This document shows, in pieces, positions 28,355 to 37,317 of a DNA stretch of 64,000 nucleotides (its first letter is position 1; each line of letters opens with the position of its first letter). The notes beneath the pieces were generated by a model. The model made no database searches and was not told the DNA's origin. It saw nothing but the letters and a program-made list of their open reading frames with translations. This stretch comes from Staphylococcus muscae. Lineage in GTDB: Bacteria > Bacillota > Bacilli > Staphylococcales > Staphylococcaceae. The stretch is from positions 496,001 to 560,000 of the forward strand of contig NZ_CP027848.1 of assembly GCF_003019275.1 (NCBI RefSeq), written 5' to 3'. The translations under genes and the position numbers were made by a program.

Positions 28355-29091
28355 GTAAAGAGTTAGAACGTTTACAAAAACGCATCGCAAATAGTGGCTA
28401 CACGTCACGCCGTAAAGCTGAGACCTTAATACAAGAAGGTAAAGTACAAGTGAATGGCAAAACAGTCACAGAATTAGGAACAAAGGTCCGTCCATCAGAT
28501 GAAGTATCTGTTGAAGGCGTACCATTAGAACTAGAAGATAAGTTGTATATTTTATTCTATAAACCAACACAAGTCATCACAAGTGTGTCTGACGATCGAG
28601 GTCGCAAAGTCGTCACGGATTATTTCGATGATTTAGAAACACGCATCTATCCTGTTGGACGCCTTGATTATGACACATCAGGCTTATTACTCTTAACCAA
28701 TGATGGGGAGTTTACAAATTTGATGACACATCCAAAATATAAAATCCCTAAAACATATATCGCAAAGATCGAAGGATATATTTTGCGAGAACAAGTGAAG
28801 GAGCTTGAAAAGGGCATTGTGTTAGAGGATGGTAAAACACAACCTGCACAAGTTAAAGTAAAAAAACAAAACAAAGAGAAGAATACATCGCTCGTTGAGA
28901 TTACTATAACAGAAGGGCGTAATCGTCAGGTCCGTCGTATGTTTGAGCATTTTGGCTTTAAAGTGAACAAACTTTCTCGCATAACATTCGGCCCATTGAC
29001 ATTAAAAGGACTAGGTGCAGGTGAGGGGCGCGTCCTTTCTCCACACGAAGTAAAAACGCTACGTCAACTCGCACAAAGTAGTGCGCAATAA
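28351..29091 (+). CDS. rluB: 23S rRNA pseudouridine synthase RluB
   Basis: A 246-residue pseudouridine synthase. The N-terminal S4 RNA-binding domain has [17 protein letters not shown]. The catalytic domain has [17 protein letters not shown], with the catalytic aspartate in the RLDYDTSG motif, and the late [15 protein letters not shown] motif. It modifies the peptidyl-transferase region of 23S rRNA (family knowledge). RluB is preferred over RsuA because of the scpAB neighbourhood. Confidence 0.92.
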   Translation: MSKELERLQKRIANSGYTSRRKAETLIQEGKVQVNGKTVTELGTKVRPSDEVSVEGVPLELEDKLYILFYKPTQVITSVSDDRGRKVVTDYFDDLETRIYPVGRLDYDTSGLLLLTNDGEFTNLMTHPKYKIPKTYIAKIEGYILREQVKELEKGIVLEDGKTQPAQVKVKKQNKEKNTSLVEITITEGRNRQVRRMFEHFGFKVNKLSRITFGPLTLKGLGAGEGRVLSPHEVKTLRQLAQSSAQ

Positions 29092-29110
29092 GATATTATT
29101 AACTATTATT

Positions 29111-29156
29111 CAGCATCTCTCATACTACAATTGTAGTATGAGAGATGCTCTTTTTT
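29111..29156 (+). terminator. Perfect 38-bp palindromic terminator after rluB
   Basis: AGCATCTCTCATACTACAA (29112-29130) is followed at once by its exact reverse complement (29131-29149) and then CTTTTTT. It closes the scpA-scpB-rluB operon. Confidence 0.95.
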
Positions 29157-29262
29157 ATAAACAGAAGATGACATCGATTTATTTGTATGCAAGATTGATA
29201 ATTGATATTTTTAAAAGCGTATAGACTCATAATTTTATTATCAAGTGTCAATCACAATATGA

Positions 29263-29294
29263 TATAATAGGCATTGAATTCAGTTTAAATTCAA
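29263..29294. promoter_or_regulatory. srrA promoter -10 and downstream dyad
   Basis: TATAAT at 29263-29268 is a good -10; the -35 is not clear. Just downstream TTGAATT (29274-29280) and AATTCAA (29288-29294) form a dyad with a seven-base spacer, at or just after the likely transcription start. It is a candidate operator, perhaps for autoregulation by SrrA. Confidence 0.4.
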
Positions 29295-29315
29295 CATAAG
29301 TGGGAGGTATGTCTT

Positions 29316-30041
29316 GTGACTAAGGAAATATTAGTCGTTGATGATGAAGACCGTATCAGAAAGTTATTAAGGCTATTTCTTGAGAGAGAAGGATATGAAG
29401 TAGCTGAGGCAAGCGATGGTCGTGAAGCCTTTGAACTAGCAACAAAATATGATTATGCGTGTATCTTGTTAGACTTAATGTTGCCAGAAATGGATGGCCT
29501 AGAAGTCGCAACTCGTCTTCGTGAAACAAAAGATACGCCAATCATTATGTTGACAGCAAAAGGTGAAGAGAACAATCGTGTGGAAGGGTTTGAGTCTGGA
29601 GCAGATGACTACATTGTCAAACCATTCTCTCCACGTGAAGTCGTTCTGCGTCTTAAAGCACTACTTCGTCGTACGCAATCTGCAACTGCAGAGCAAAACG
29701 AACCACACGCTCGTGATATGATTGAGTTTGAGCATCTAACAATTGATAATGATGCACATAAGGTATTAGCAGATGGCACACCTGTGAACCTTACACCAAA
29801 GGAATATGAGTTGTTGATTTTCCTTGCAAAAACACCGAATAAAGTGTTTGATCGAGAACAGTTATTGAAAGAAGTTTGGCACTACGAATTTTATGGTGAT
29901 TTACGTACTGTCGATACACATGTTAAGCGTTTGCGTGAAAAATTAAATCGTGTTTCAACAGAAGCTGCATCTATGATTCAAACTGTTTGGGGCGTAGGTT
30001 ATAAATTTGAGGTTTCACAATCGGATGAAACGTCTAAATAG
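29316..30041 (+). CDS. srrA: Respiratory response regulator SrrA (ResD family)
   Basis: A 241-residue OmpR/PhoB-type regulator. The receiver domain (about 4-117) has the acidic pair in VVDDEDRI, phospho-acceptor D53 in LLDLMLPEMDG, the Thr/Lys pair in MLTAKGE and IVKPFSP. The C-terminal winged helix (about 138-235) includes LTPKEYELL and VDTHVKRLREKL. With SrrB it switches genes for respiration, fermentation and nitrosative stress. GGGAGG lies about eight bases before the start. Its end overlaps srrB by 17 bases. Confidence 0.96.
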   Translation: MTKEILVVDDEDRIRKLLRLFLEREGYEVAEASDGREAFELATKYDYACILLDLMLPEMDGLEVATRLRETKDTPIIMLTAKGEENNRVEGFESGADDYIVKPFSPREVVLRLKALLRRTQSATAEQNEPHARDMIEFEHLTIDNDAHKVLADGTPVNLTPKEYELLIFLAKTPNKVFDREQLLKEVWHYEFYGDLRTVDTHVKRLREKLNRVSTEAASMIQTVWGVGYKFEVSQSDETSK

Positions 30042-31770
30042 CGTCGTAATAAAACTGTGGTTAACTATTATATTAATAGTAACGACAGTTTTAATTTTAT
30101 TAAGTGCAGCACTGATTACATTTATTCAATATTATTTCACGCAAAATACAGAACAATCTTTATACAATAACGCTGAAAGTATTAGTGCCATCATAGAAAA
30201 GAGTGAGAATCGTCAAATGGCGATTAATCATAGTGAGATGTTGTTAGAAGGTAGTAAAGGTGTCATCATCTTACCAGAAAAAAACAATGCCATATCGAAG
30301 CATCCCGAAAAAAAGGCGATGCTAAAGTTTATTAAGAATGATGATGATCTCAATAATGTAAAACTCACACATAAAAAGGTTATAAAACATGTAACAATCA
30401 AGCTTGATGGACAGAAGAAATCATATTTACTGCTTGGCTATCCAACATTAGATCGTGATGGTCATAAGTCTGTCATCTATATATATGAGGATTTGAGAAG
30501 TATTTCTGATACGAATAACGTGATAGCAATTATTATTTTAATTACTGCAGTCATCTTCTTAATTATTTCGACTATTTTCGCATTCTTCTTGTCGTCTCGC
30601 ATTACAAATCCATTGCGTCAATTTAAGGAACAAGCACTGGAGGTAGCAAAGGGACGATATGACAAACAAGTCCATGTCCAAACAAAAGATGAGATTGGTG
30701 AACTTGCGAGTGCATTTAATCAGATGAGTCACAATATCCAAAATCATATTGATGACATTACTAGCTCTAAAAATATTAGAGACACATTGATTAATTCTAT
30801 GGCACAAGGAGTTTTAGGGATTAATCATAAACGTCATATTATCTTATCGAATCATTTGGCACATAAAATGATGCTCGATATGAATTTAGATCACAAAATA
30901 TTATTTGATACGCAAATAAATGATACCTTTGAAAGCCAAAAAACAGAATATCGTGAATATGAAATTAATCAAAAACATTACGCTGTTGTCATGAGTTATA
31001 TTGATCAAATTCAATCGAATAAAGAAAGTGGTCTTGTTGTTATTATTAGAGATATGACACGAGAACATCATATGGAGCAAATGAAGAAAGATTTTATTGC
31101 GAGCGTTTCTCATGAACTTCGCACACCGATTTCACTGTTACAAGGTTATACTGAATCCATTGTAGACGGGATCGTGACAGAACCTGAAGACATTCATGAA
31201 TTTTTACTCATTGTTTTAGATGAAACAAAACGTTTAAGTCGATTAGTTAATGAGCTGCTGGATGTCGCAAAGATTGATGCAGACGGTATTAATATCACAA
31301 AAGAAGCACGTCCGATGTCGGAATTGATTCAAAAAATGGCAACAAAATATCGTCAACAAGCGAATGAACTTGCATTGACATTAGACTTCCAAACAGATGG
31401 CATAATGGACGATCAATGGGATTATGATTTCGATCGTATGGAACAAGTACTGACGAATCTTGTCGATAATGCATCTCGTTATACAAGACCGGGAGATTTA
31501 ATTTCAATACAAGCTGAAGAAACGACCACACATCAAATTTTAACTGTCAAAGATACAGGTGTAGGTATATCTCCTGAACACTTGGAAAGGGTGTTTGAAC
31601 GTTTCTATAAAGTAGATGCTGCACGTAAAAGAGGGAAAGAAGGAACAGGTCTTGGTCTCTTTATTACGAGAATGATTATCGAAGCACATCACGGTAAAAT
31701 CAATGTATCAAGTGAAGTAGGTAAGGGGACAACCTTTACAATTAAACTTCCTAAGTATACAAATGCATAG
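30025..31770 (+). CDS. srrB: Respiratory sensor histidine kinase SrrB (ResE family)
   Basis: A kinase of about 581 residues. A first transmembrane helix (about 9-33) and a second (about 165-190, AIIIILITAVIFLIISTIFAFFL region) bracket an extracellular sensor domain. A HAMP domain, a PAS-like region and the kinase core follow: H363 in SVSHELRTP, the N box with LVDNASRYTRPGD, and G boxes GVGISPEHL and GTGLGLF. In S. aureus SrrB responds to the reduced menaquinone pool and low oxygen. ATG 30025 gives the MKRLNSVVIKLWL start shared with S. aureus; the ATG at 30007 would add six residues. Confidence 0.95.
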   Translation: MKRLNSVVIKLWLTIILIVTTVLILLSAALITFIQYYFTQNTEQSLYNNAESISAIIEKSENRQMAINHSEMLLEGSKGVIILPEKNNAISKHPEKKAMLKFIKNDDDLNNVKLTHKKVIKHVTIKLDGQKKSYLLLGYPTLDRDGHKSVIYIYEDLRSISDTNNVIAIIILITAVIFLIISTIFAFFLSSRITNPLRQFKEQALEVAKGRYDKQVHVQTKDEIGELASAFNQMSHNIQNHIDDITSSKNIRDTLINSMAQGVLGINHKRHIILSNHLAHKMMLDMNLDHKILFDTQINDTFESQKTEYREYEINQKHYAVVMSYIDQIQSNKESGLVVIIRDMTREHHMEQMKKDFIASVSHELRTPISLLQGYTESIVDGIVTEPEDIHEFLLIVLDETKRLSRLVNELLDVAKIDADGINITKEARPMSELIQKMATKYRQQANELALTLDFQTDGIMDDQWDYDFDRMEQVLTNLVDNASRYTRPGDLISIQAEETTTHQILTVKDTGVGISPEHLERVFERFYKVDAARKRGKEGTGLGLFITRMIIEAHHGKINVSSEVGKGTTFTIKLPKYTNA

Positions 31771-31779
31771 CTAAAATAG

Positions 31780-31829
31780 ACCTCTCTTCTTATCGACTGT
31801 ATAAATAACGGTAAGAAGAGAGTTTTTTG
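31780..31829 (+). terminator. Terminator after srrAB
   Basis: CTCTCTTCTTA (31782-31792) pairs with TAAGAAGAGAG (31812-31822), followed by TTTTTT. Confidence 0.9.
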
Positions 31830-31929
31830 ACACTTGCTACTTTTTTAGTGACGACTTAGCCAAACAACTATATTGTATTTATTGATGTGATTCGTTAAAC
31901 TGATGATAAATAAAATTATTGATTATTTC

Positions 31930-32086
31930 ATCTTCGGGGTTGGGTGTAATTCCCTACCGGCAGTAATTTTTAAGCCTGCGACCCATAAATTTTTTATTTA
32001 TGGCTGATCTAGTGCAATTCTAGAGCCGACAGTAACAGTCTGGATGGGAGAAGATGGAGGTTTCTTTGTGTTGCGCAAATGCCTCC
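31930..32086 (+). ncRNA. FMN (RFN) riboswitch controlling ribU
   Basis: The FMN aptamer is clear. The closing stem ATCTTC (31930-31935) pairs with GAAGAT (32050-32055). Between them lie the conserved GGGGTTGGGTG, CCCTACCGGCAG, AGCCTGCGACCC, GATCTAGTGCAATTCTAGAGCCGACAG and GGATGGGAGAAGAT blocks. A GGAGG (32056-32060)/CCTCC (32082-32086) stem follows and may belong to the expression platform. When FMN is plentiful it should lower expression of the downstream riboflavin transporter. The ribU ATG is 43 bases beyond. Confidence 0.96.
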
Positions 32087-32128
32087 TATTCGTGAAAGAT
32101 GAAAGTCAGAAAAGGAGACATTTATATC

Positions 32129-32680
32129 ATGCAACAGACGAAACAAACACGACAATTGATTATTGTCGGTATTTTAAGTGGTATTTCGGTGATTCTGATG
32201 TTTATCAAATTTCCATTACCATTTTTACCCCCTTATTTAACACTTGATTTTAGTGATGTTCCAGCATTACTTGCAACATTTACATTAGGACCGATTGCGG
32301 GAATACTCGTAGAATTCATTAAAAACTTACTGAACTTCTTTTTCTATCTTGCTGATCCAGTCGGCCCGGTTGCGAACTTTATTGCTGGTAGTAGTTTACT
32401 ACTCACTGCATATGGTATTCATCGCTATAAGCCATCTACACGCAGCATGCTAATAGGTCTGGCAGCAGGTACATTAGTTATGACAGTTGTACTGAGTATT
32501 ATGAATTACTTTGTACTCTTACCTTTATATGGCATGATTATGAATTTGGCAGACATTGCGACAAATTTAAAAATAATTATCACAGCGGGTATAATACCGT
32601 TTAATATTATAAAAGGATTCGTCGTTTCATTGTTATTTATCTTGCTATATAAAAGACTGAAGCATGTCCTTAAAATATAA
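32129..32680 (+). CDS. ribU: Riboflavin transporter RibU, ECF S component
   Basis: A 183-residue membrane protein with about six hydrophobic segments. It has the conserved KFPLPFLPPYLTLDFSDVPAL loop (split over about 32-52) that is typical of RibU and near the riboflavin site, then GPIAGILVEFIKNLLNFF. It binds riboflavin and works with the shared energising module EcfA-EcfA'-EcfT, which is not in this window. AAAAGGAG upstream supports ATG 32129. The FMN riboswitch directly upstream is strong evidence for substrate and control. Confidence 0.95.
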   Translation: MQQTKQTRQLIIVGILSGISVILMFIKFPLPFLPPYLTLDFSDVPALLATFTLGPIAGILVEFIKNLLNFFFYLADPVGPVANFIAGSSLLLTAYGIHRYKPSTRSMLIGLAAGTLVMTVVLSIMNYFVLLPLYGMIMNLADIATNLKIIITAGIIPFNIIKGFVVSLLFILLYKRLKHVLKI

Positions 32681-32682
32681 AA

Positions 32683-32733
32683 TAAGCAAACAAAAAACGG
32701 TGCGCAATGACACCGTTTTTTTGTTTGCTTATC
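32683..32733. terminator. Bidirectional terminator between ribU and fer
   Basis: AAGCAAACAAAAAACGGTG (32684-32702) pairs with CACCGTTTTTTTGTTTGCTT (32711-32730). It can end both convergent genes. Confidence 0.92.
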
Positions 32734-32778
32734 TATTTAAATTTAGCGCAATGTAGTGTACAATACGCATAAATTATA

Positions 32779-33057
<279 letters not shown>

Positions 33058-33132
33058 CTAACATTATAATTTCATTGTAGTTTGGATTTCTTAAATTTTC
33101 AATATATACGTTTTATTATTGAGGTGATCAAC

Positions 33133-34080
33133 ATGAGATCAATCATTGCTTATATATATCAACATGCAAGTCCCAACAAAAATAAAAAAAGCATATATAA
33201 TATTATCACAGGTAAAAAGACGCATCAAACCTTTTTTGATGCGACATCTCTAAATGTAATGAGCTTTTATGGGTGTGCCCCTAACTTATCATTTGATGAT
33301 TTTGAAACAATTGTAGCAGCATCTACAAACGAAGAGGTGACGCTACCTACATCATCATCCGTAACATATTTTATGTTACAACATTCATTTGCTACATTGC
33401 AACTTCTGATCCAAACATTGTCTCATGCACAACATGACAATATGAAGTTTGCACCATTAACATCTCATACTGAAATTCACCAGCGAGTTCGCAATATTTA
33501 TACGATGATTCAAAACAAACAGCTTAATGGACATGTAAAACGAGAAATATTCACGCTGTTCAAAACATTGAATGCTGAACACAAAGGAAGTATCGCACAT
33601 TATTTTTTAACAGGTTATGATGAAACAATGTATACAATGAAGCAAGTTGGACAGCTTCATCAAATAGATGATGATCGTTTATTCATCACACATTACATAG
33701 ATTTGTTGACGATTTACCAGTTACTTTCTGAAAAGGAAGCGTATCCGATATTGCATCAATGTCTGGCATCTGACCAACTTAGTTACACGTTATTTCGAAC
33801 GAAGTCTCTATTACTTCATGGGCTGTCTGTTCCTGAAGTCGCACAGCAAACACAACTCACTGAAAATACGATCCATGATCATATCTTAGATCTTTTTATG
33901 CGACATCATTTAAAGAATTATTATGATTATTTAACGCAAGACTTTCAAAGTTTTTTAGCATTTTATGCACAACAACCTTTTCAAAAACTCCGATTTTATA
34001 AAGAGAATTTTGAATATCTTAGTTATTTTGAAATTAAGTTGGCAATTATTGGTTTTTCGAAAGGGGTATTACATGCTTAA
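33133..34080 (+). CDS. ypbB: YpbB-like helix-turn-helix protein, RecQ partner
   Basis: A protein of about 315 residues, mostly helical, with a C-terminal helix-turn-helix of the helicase-associated type: LLLHGLSVPEVAQQTQLTEN and TIHDHILDLFMRHHL (about residues 230-265). This domain is also found at the C-termini of some RecQ helicases. The gene precedes recQ and overlaps it by eight bases, the same pairing as ypbB-recS in B. subtilis, so it probably acts with the helicase. The function is not established. ATG 33133 has GAGGTGA upstream. Confidence 0.83.
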   Translation: MRSIIAYIYQHASPNKNKKSIYNIITGKKTHQTFFDATSLNVMSFYGCAPNLSFDDFETIVAASTNEEVTLPTSSSVTYFMLQHSFATLQLLIQTLSHAQHDNMKFAPLTSHTEIHQRVRNIYTMIQNKQLNGHVKREIFTLFKTLNAEHKGSIAHYFLTGYDETMYTMKQVGQLHQIDDDRLFITHYIDLLTIYQLLSEKEAYPILHQCLASDQLSYTLFRTKSLLLHGLSVPEVAQQTQLTENTIHDHILDLFMRHHLKNYYDYLTQDFQSFLAFYAQQPFQKLRFYKENFEYLSYFEIKLAIIGFSKGVLHA

Positions 34081-35446
34081 AACAGCGTTACAGTACTATT
34101 TTGGCTTCTCACAATTCAGACAGGGGCAAGAAGCATTGATTCAAAGCGTTCTAGATGGGAAAAACACTTTAGGTATCTTACCAACTGGAAGTGGAAAAAG
34201 CTTATGCTATCAGTTGCCTACATACATTAAACAACAACCTACACTTATCATATCTCCACTTATTTCACTGATGGATGATCAAGTAATGCAGATGAAAATG
34301 TATGGCGAACGACGTGTAGTTTCCATTCACTCTGGTATGTCACATAGTGAACGCCAACTGGCATTTCAACAGCTTGACAGCGCACTGTTTATATTTGTAA
34401 GTCCAGAATTCATTTTACAGCCGCATCATCTAAATCGCTTTAAAAACATGCCATTGGGACTTATCGTCCTTGATGAAGTTCACTGCTTATCAGAATGGGG
34501 ATTTGACTTTCGACCGCATTACGCGCTGATTAATCATGTCACAGACTCATATCAACATGTCCCTATATTAGGATTAACAGCTACCGCAACAAGCCATTTA
34601 AAGTCAGATATCGAATTTGTTACAAAACAATCTTTTACATTATTACAATCCGATATGGATCGCCCGAATATTTCTTTATCGGTGAAGCAAATGACATCTT
34701 ATCAAGACAAAATCGACTGGATTTTAGAAACTATCAATACTTCCGGACCGACGATTATATATGTTTCATCTAAAAAAGTATGTTTGGATATCGCAGAACA
34801 AATCTATGCTTCAGGTTATCTTACAGGTATTTACCATGCGGATTTAAGTTATGAAGAACGGTATACGGTTCAACAACAATTTTTAAAAAATGATATCCGT
34901 ATTATCGTCGCAACGAGCGCCTTTGGTATGGGTGTGAACAAACCAGATATCCGTACAGTCATTCACTTCCACTTATCCAGTAGCCCTTCAAGTTATTTAC
35001 AGGAGATTGGTCGTGCAGGGCGAGATGGCAAACAAAGTCAAGCTATCGCACTTTATCAAGAGGATGACCAATACTTATTAGAATTGCTTGCAACAGGGCA
35101 TCAGATTACTGAAGAAGATATTTATTTATTTGAGCAGAGAACATTGATTGACCAAGAGAAACATGACATTTTATCTGTCTTATCTCAACATTATTCAGTC
35201 GAAAGACTCCAAAAAATATTTCGTCAAAATTATCAACAAAAAGTTAGAGCGCTTCAACATATACTGCAATATATCAATGCACAAACATGTCGACGTAACC
35301 AACTCATGCGCTATTTCAATATGTCAGTAAAGACGAGCAACAATTGCTGTGATATATGTGGAATATCCCACCAAATAGATGAAAAAAACAGAAAAAAAGT
35401 ATATCGGAAAATATCCTATGAAGAAAAATTAGAAACTTTGTTCTAA
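34073..35446 (+). CDS. recQ: RecQ-family ATP-dependent DNA helicase (RecS-like)
   Basis: A 457-residue SF2 helicase. Motif 0/I reads FRQGQEALIQSVLDG then LPTGSGKSLCYQLP, motif II is DEVHCLSEWG, motif III is GLTATAT, and motif VI is QEIGRAGRDGK. The zinc-binding part ends the protein with one early cysteine (CRRNQLMRYF) and the CCDIC cluster. There is no HRDC domain, so it is the short RecS-like form. It unwinds DNA 3' to 5' in repair and replication restart. Its start lies inside the end of ypbB. Confidence 0.92.
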   Translation: MLKTALQYYFGFSQFRQGQEALIQSVLDGKNTLGILPTGSGKSLCYQLPTYIKQQPTLIISPLISLMDDQVMQMKMYGERRVVSIHSGMSHSERQLAFQQLDSALFIFVSPEFILQPHHLNRFKNMPLGLIVLDEVHCLSEWGFDFRPHYALINHVTDSYQHVPILGLTATATSHLKSDIEFVTKQSFTLLQSDMDRPNISLSVKQMTSYQDKIDWILETINTSGPTIIYVSSKKVCLDIAEQIYASGYLTGIYHADLSYEERYTVQQQFLKNDIRIIVATSAFGMGVNKPDIRTVIHFHLSSSPSSYLQEIGRAGRDGKQSQAIALYQEDDQYLLELLATGHQITEEDIYLFEQRTLIDQEKHDILSVLSQHYSVERLQKIFRQNYQQKVRALQHILQYINAQTCRRNQLMRYFNMSVKTSNNCCDICGISHQIDEKNRKKVYRKISYEEKLETLF

Positions 35447-35600
35447 TAAATCTCTCAATGCTTTACACCGCAATTTTAAACAGGCTATAATCTAATTAAG
35501 AAGTGTATTAAAAAAGTAATAATGGAGATGCGCACACGTGTTATTTTAGAAATTGATTTTAAATATTTCTATATGTAGCGTAAAAGAAAGGATGAAGAAA

Positions 35601-37067
35601 GTGTCAAAAGATAATTTCAAGGATGAATTTGAACGCAATCGTCAAGAAATCAATCCGACTAAAGAAGACCTATCAACAGCTGATGACACATCAAACGAAG
35701 AAACAGATGCATCAGCCAACAATAATATGCAATATTTTCCACCACGAAATACACAAAGAAGACATCGAAAACGTGAACGCAATCAGCATAACGTAAATGA
35801 ACAAACTGATTCGAATGAAACAGAATCATCTAAGCAACCTGAACAACATGCGAAACCAGTCATAAAGCCTGAATCAGACAAACAAGAAACGAGTGCAACA
35901 GATTCAAATCAAACTACGAAACAAACAGATAATCATAAGAAAAATCTAGGTGCTAGCGCAGGTGTTGCAGCTGGTGCAGATGCTGTTAATTCTAATAAAC
36001 AAGATGCTAAAGCAAATAGCAAAACAACAACAGATTCAACAAACAAAGATGATAAAACACACACAACAGATAACATAGATTCTGTGGGTGGTGGTGTAAT
36101 CGCTTCGAAAGCACACAACACAAAAACCAACTCTGATGATCAGCCATCATCTAACAAAGACAATAAAAAGAATGTGGCTGCCACTGGTGCAGCAACAGGT
36201 GCAGGCATGGCTGCTTCTAAAGGACAAGGTGACAAAGCGTATTCTGATACAAAATCATCATCTAATAAAGATGATAAAAAGAATGCGGCAGCCGCTGGTG
36301 CAGCAACTGGTGCAGGTGTGGCTGCTACTTCTAAAGGACAGACTACTAATGCTAAAACTGACTCAAAATCATCGTCAAACAAGGACGGTAAAAAGAAAGC
36401 AGCTGCTGCCACTGCGGGAGGTGTAGTTGCTGGTGCAAGTGCAACAACTGCTTCAGCTAAAAATAGTGAGACACCTAACACATCTGTATCAAATGGTACA
36501 AGCGGTGGCGGGTTCTTAATGCGAATCCTCCCAATTATCGCAGCAATTTTAATTCTTGGAACAATCGCTATTTTTGGTGGTATGTATTTATTCAATCAAG
36601 ATCAGGGTTCAGGTCAAAACGATACCCAGCTTACACAACAATCTGATAAAAATGATAAAGAACAAGCGAAGAAAGAACAAGAAGCGAAAGAAAAAGCTGA
36701 AAAAGAAAAGGCTGAAAAAGAAAAGGCTGCTAAAGAACAGGAAGCAAAAGAAAAAGCAGAGAAAGAAAGAATTGCGAAAGAAAAAGCCGAAAAAGAGAAG
36801 GCCGCTAAAGAACAAGAAGGACAAAATGCAGGCAACAATCAAAATACGAATAATCAATATGCGAATCAAAACGGAAATCAACAAAACGCACAACAACAAC
36901 AAAATGCTGGTAATCAGTCACATACGGTAGGTGGTAGTGAAAACTTATACCGTATTGCGATTCAATATTATGGTAGTGGATCTCCTGAAAATGTCGAAAA
37001 GATTAGACAAGCAAACGGAATTAGTGGTAACAACATTAGTAATGGACAACAATTGATTATTCCATAA
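35601..37067 (+). CDS. ebpS: Elastin-binding/cell-surface protein EbpS-like, LysM protein
   Basis: A protein of about 488 residues. The N-terminus [13 protein letters not shown] and [13 protein letters not shown] match EbpS. Five degenerate Ala/Gly-rich repeats of about 37-39 residues follow (about 113-300), each ending in a [12 protein letters not shown] lysine/aspartate block. One transmembrane helix (about 305-331), a [15 protein letters not shown] charged stretch (about 352-410), a Gln/Asn-rich spacer and a C-terminal LysM domain (440-488) complete it. In S. aureus EbpS is an integral membrane protein reported to bind elastin; here binding is inferred. GTG 35601 is preferred because AAAGGA lies nine bases upstream. 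It has its own terminator. Confidence 0.88.
   Translation: MSKDNFKDEFERNRQEINPTKEDLSTADDTSNEETDASANNNMQYFPPRNTQRRHRKRERNQHNVNEQTDSNETESSKQPEQHAKPVIKPESDKQETSATDSNQTTKQTDNHKKNLGASAGVAAGADAVNSNKQDAKANSKTTTDSTNKDDKTHTTDNIDSVGGGVIASKAHNTKTNSDDQPSSNKDNKKNVAATGAATGAGMAASKGQGDKAYSDTKSSSNKDDKKNAAAAGAATGAGVAATSKGQTTNAKTDSKSSSNKDGKKKAAAATAGGVVAGASATTASAKNSETPNTSVSNGTSGGGFLMRILPIIAAILILGTIAIFGGMYLFNQDQGSGQNDTQLTQQSDKNDKEQAKKEQEAKEKAEKEKAEKEKAAKEQEAKEKAEKERIAKEKAEKEKAAKEQEGQNAGNNQNTNNQYANQNGNQQNAQQQQNAGNQSHTVGGSENLYRIAIQYYGSGSPENVEKIRQANGISGNNISNGQQLIIP
35938..36500 (+). repeat. Five tandem degenerate repeats inside ebpS
   Basis: Coding repeats of about 111-117 bases. Repeat ends read TNKDDK, SSNKDNK, SSNKDDK, SSNKDGK and a diverged last copy; repeats 3 and 4 share AATGAG(M/V)AA cores and are the most alike at the DNA level. 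Copy number could vary between strains by slippage or recombination. Confidence 0.75.
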
Positions 37068-37075
37068 TATTTTAT

Positions 37076-37126
37076 AAAAAGAAGTATCCCATATTTACTT
37101 GACGGTAAAAAGGATACTTCTTTTTG
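37076..37126 (+). terminator. Terminator after ebpS
   Basis: AAAAAGAAGTATCC (37076-37089) pairs with GGATACTTCTTTTT (37112-37125). Confidence 0.9.
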
Positions 37127-37187
37127 TATATGTCACAGCAACTTGCATTGTCAAAACTTATTCATTTAGTTTACTTTAAAAAGTTGC

Positions 37188-37317
37188 TATAATATTCGGG
37201 GATTAGATAGATAAAATGTACGCAAATACCATGCTAGTATGCGAATAGGAGGCAACACTAATTCTAAAGTAGCATAATATGACAGAGTGGTTCATATTTT
37301 TAGTTTTAGTAGTAAAG
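37188..37317 (+). promoter_or_regulatory. ypdA promoter and leader with an orphan Shine-Dalgarno
   Basis: TATAAT at 37188-37193 is a consensus -10, giving a leader of about 115 bases. A strong AGGAGG-like site (37247-37252) has no ATG, GTG or TTG within ten bases; the next ATG (37279) is 26 bases away. The ypdA start expected from homology (37318) has only a poor ribosome site. Confidence 0.45.

Noticed and set aside
36140..36595. A 151-codon antisense frame opposite the Ala/Gly repeats of ebpS
   Set aside because: It mirrors the biased codons of the repeats and has no start signal or family resemblance.
36609..36930. Long lysine-rich and leucine/phenylalanine-rich frames opposite and beside the ebpS KEK region
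   Set aside because: They are shadows of the repetitive lysine/glutamate codons of ebpS, with no ribosome site and extreme composition.
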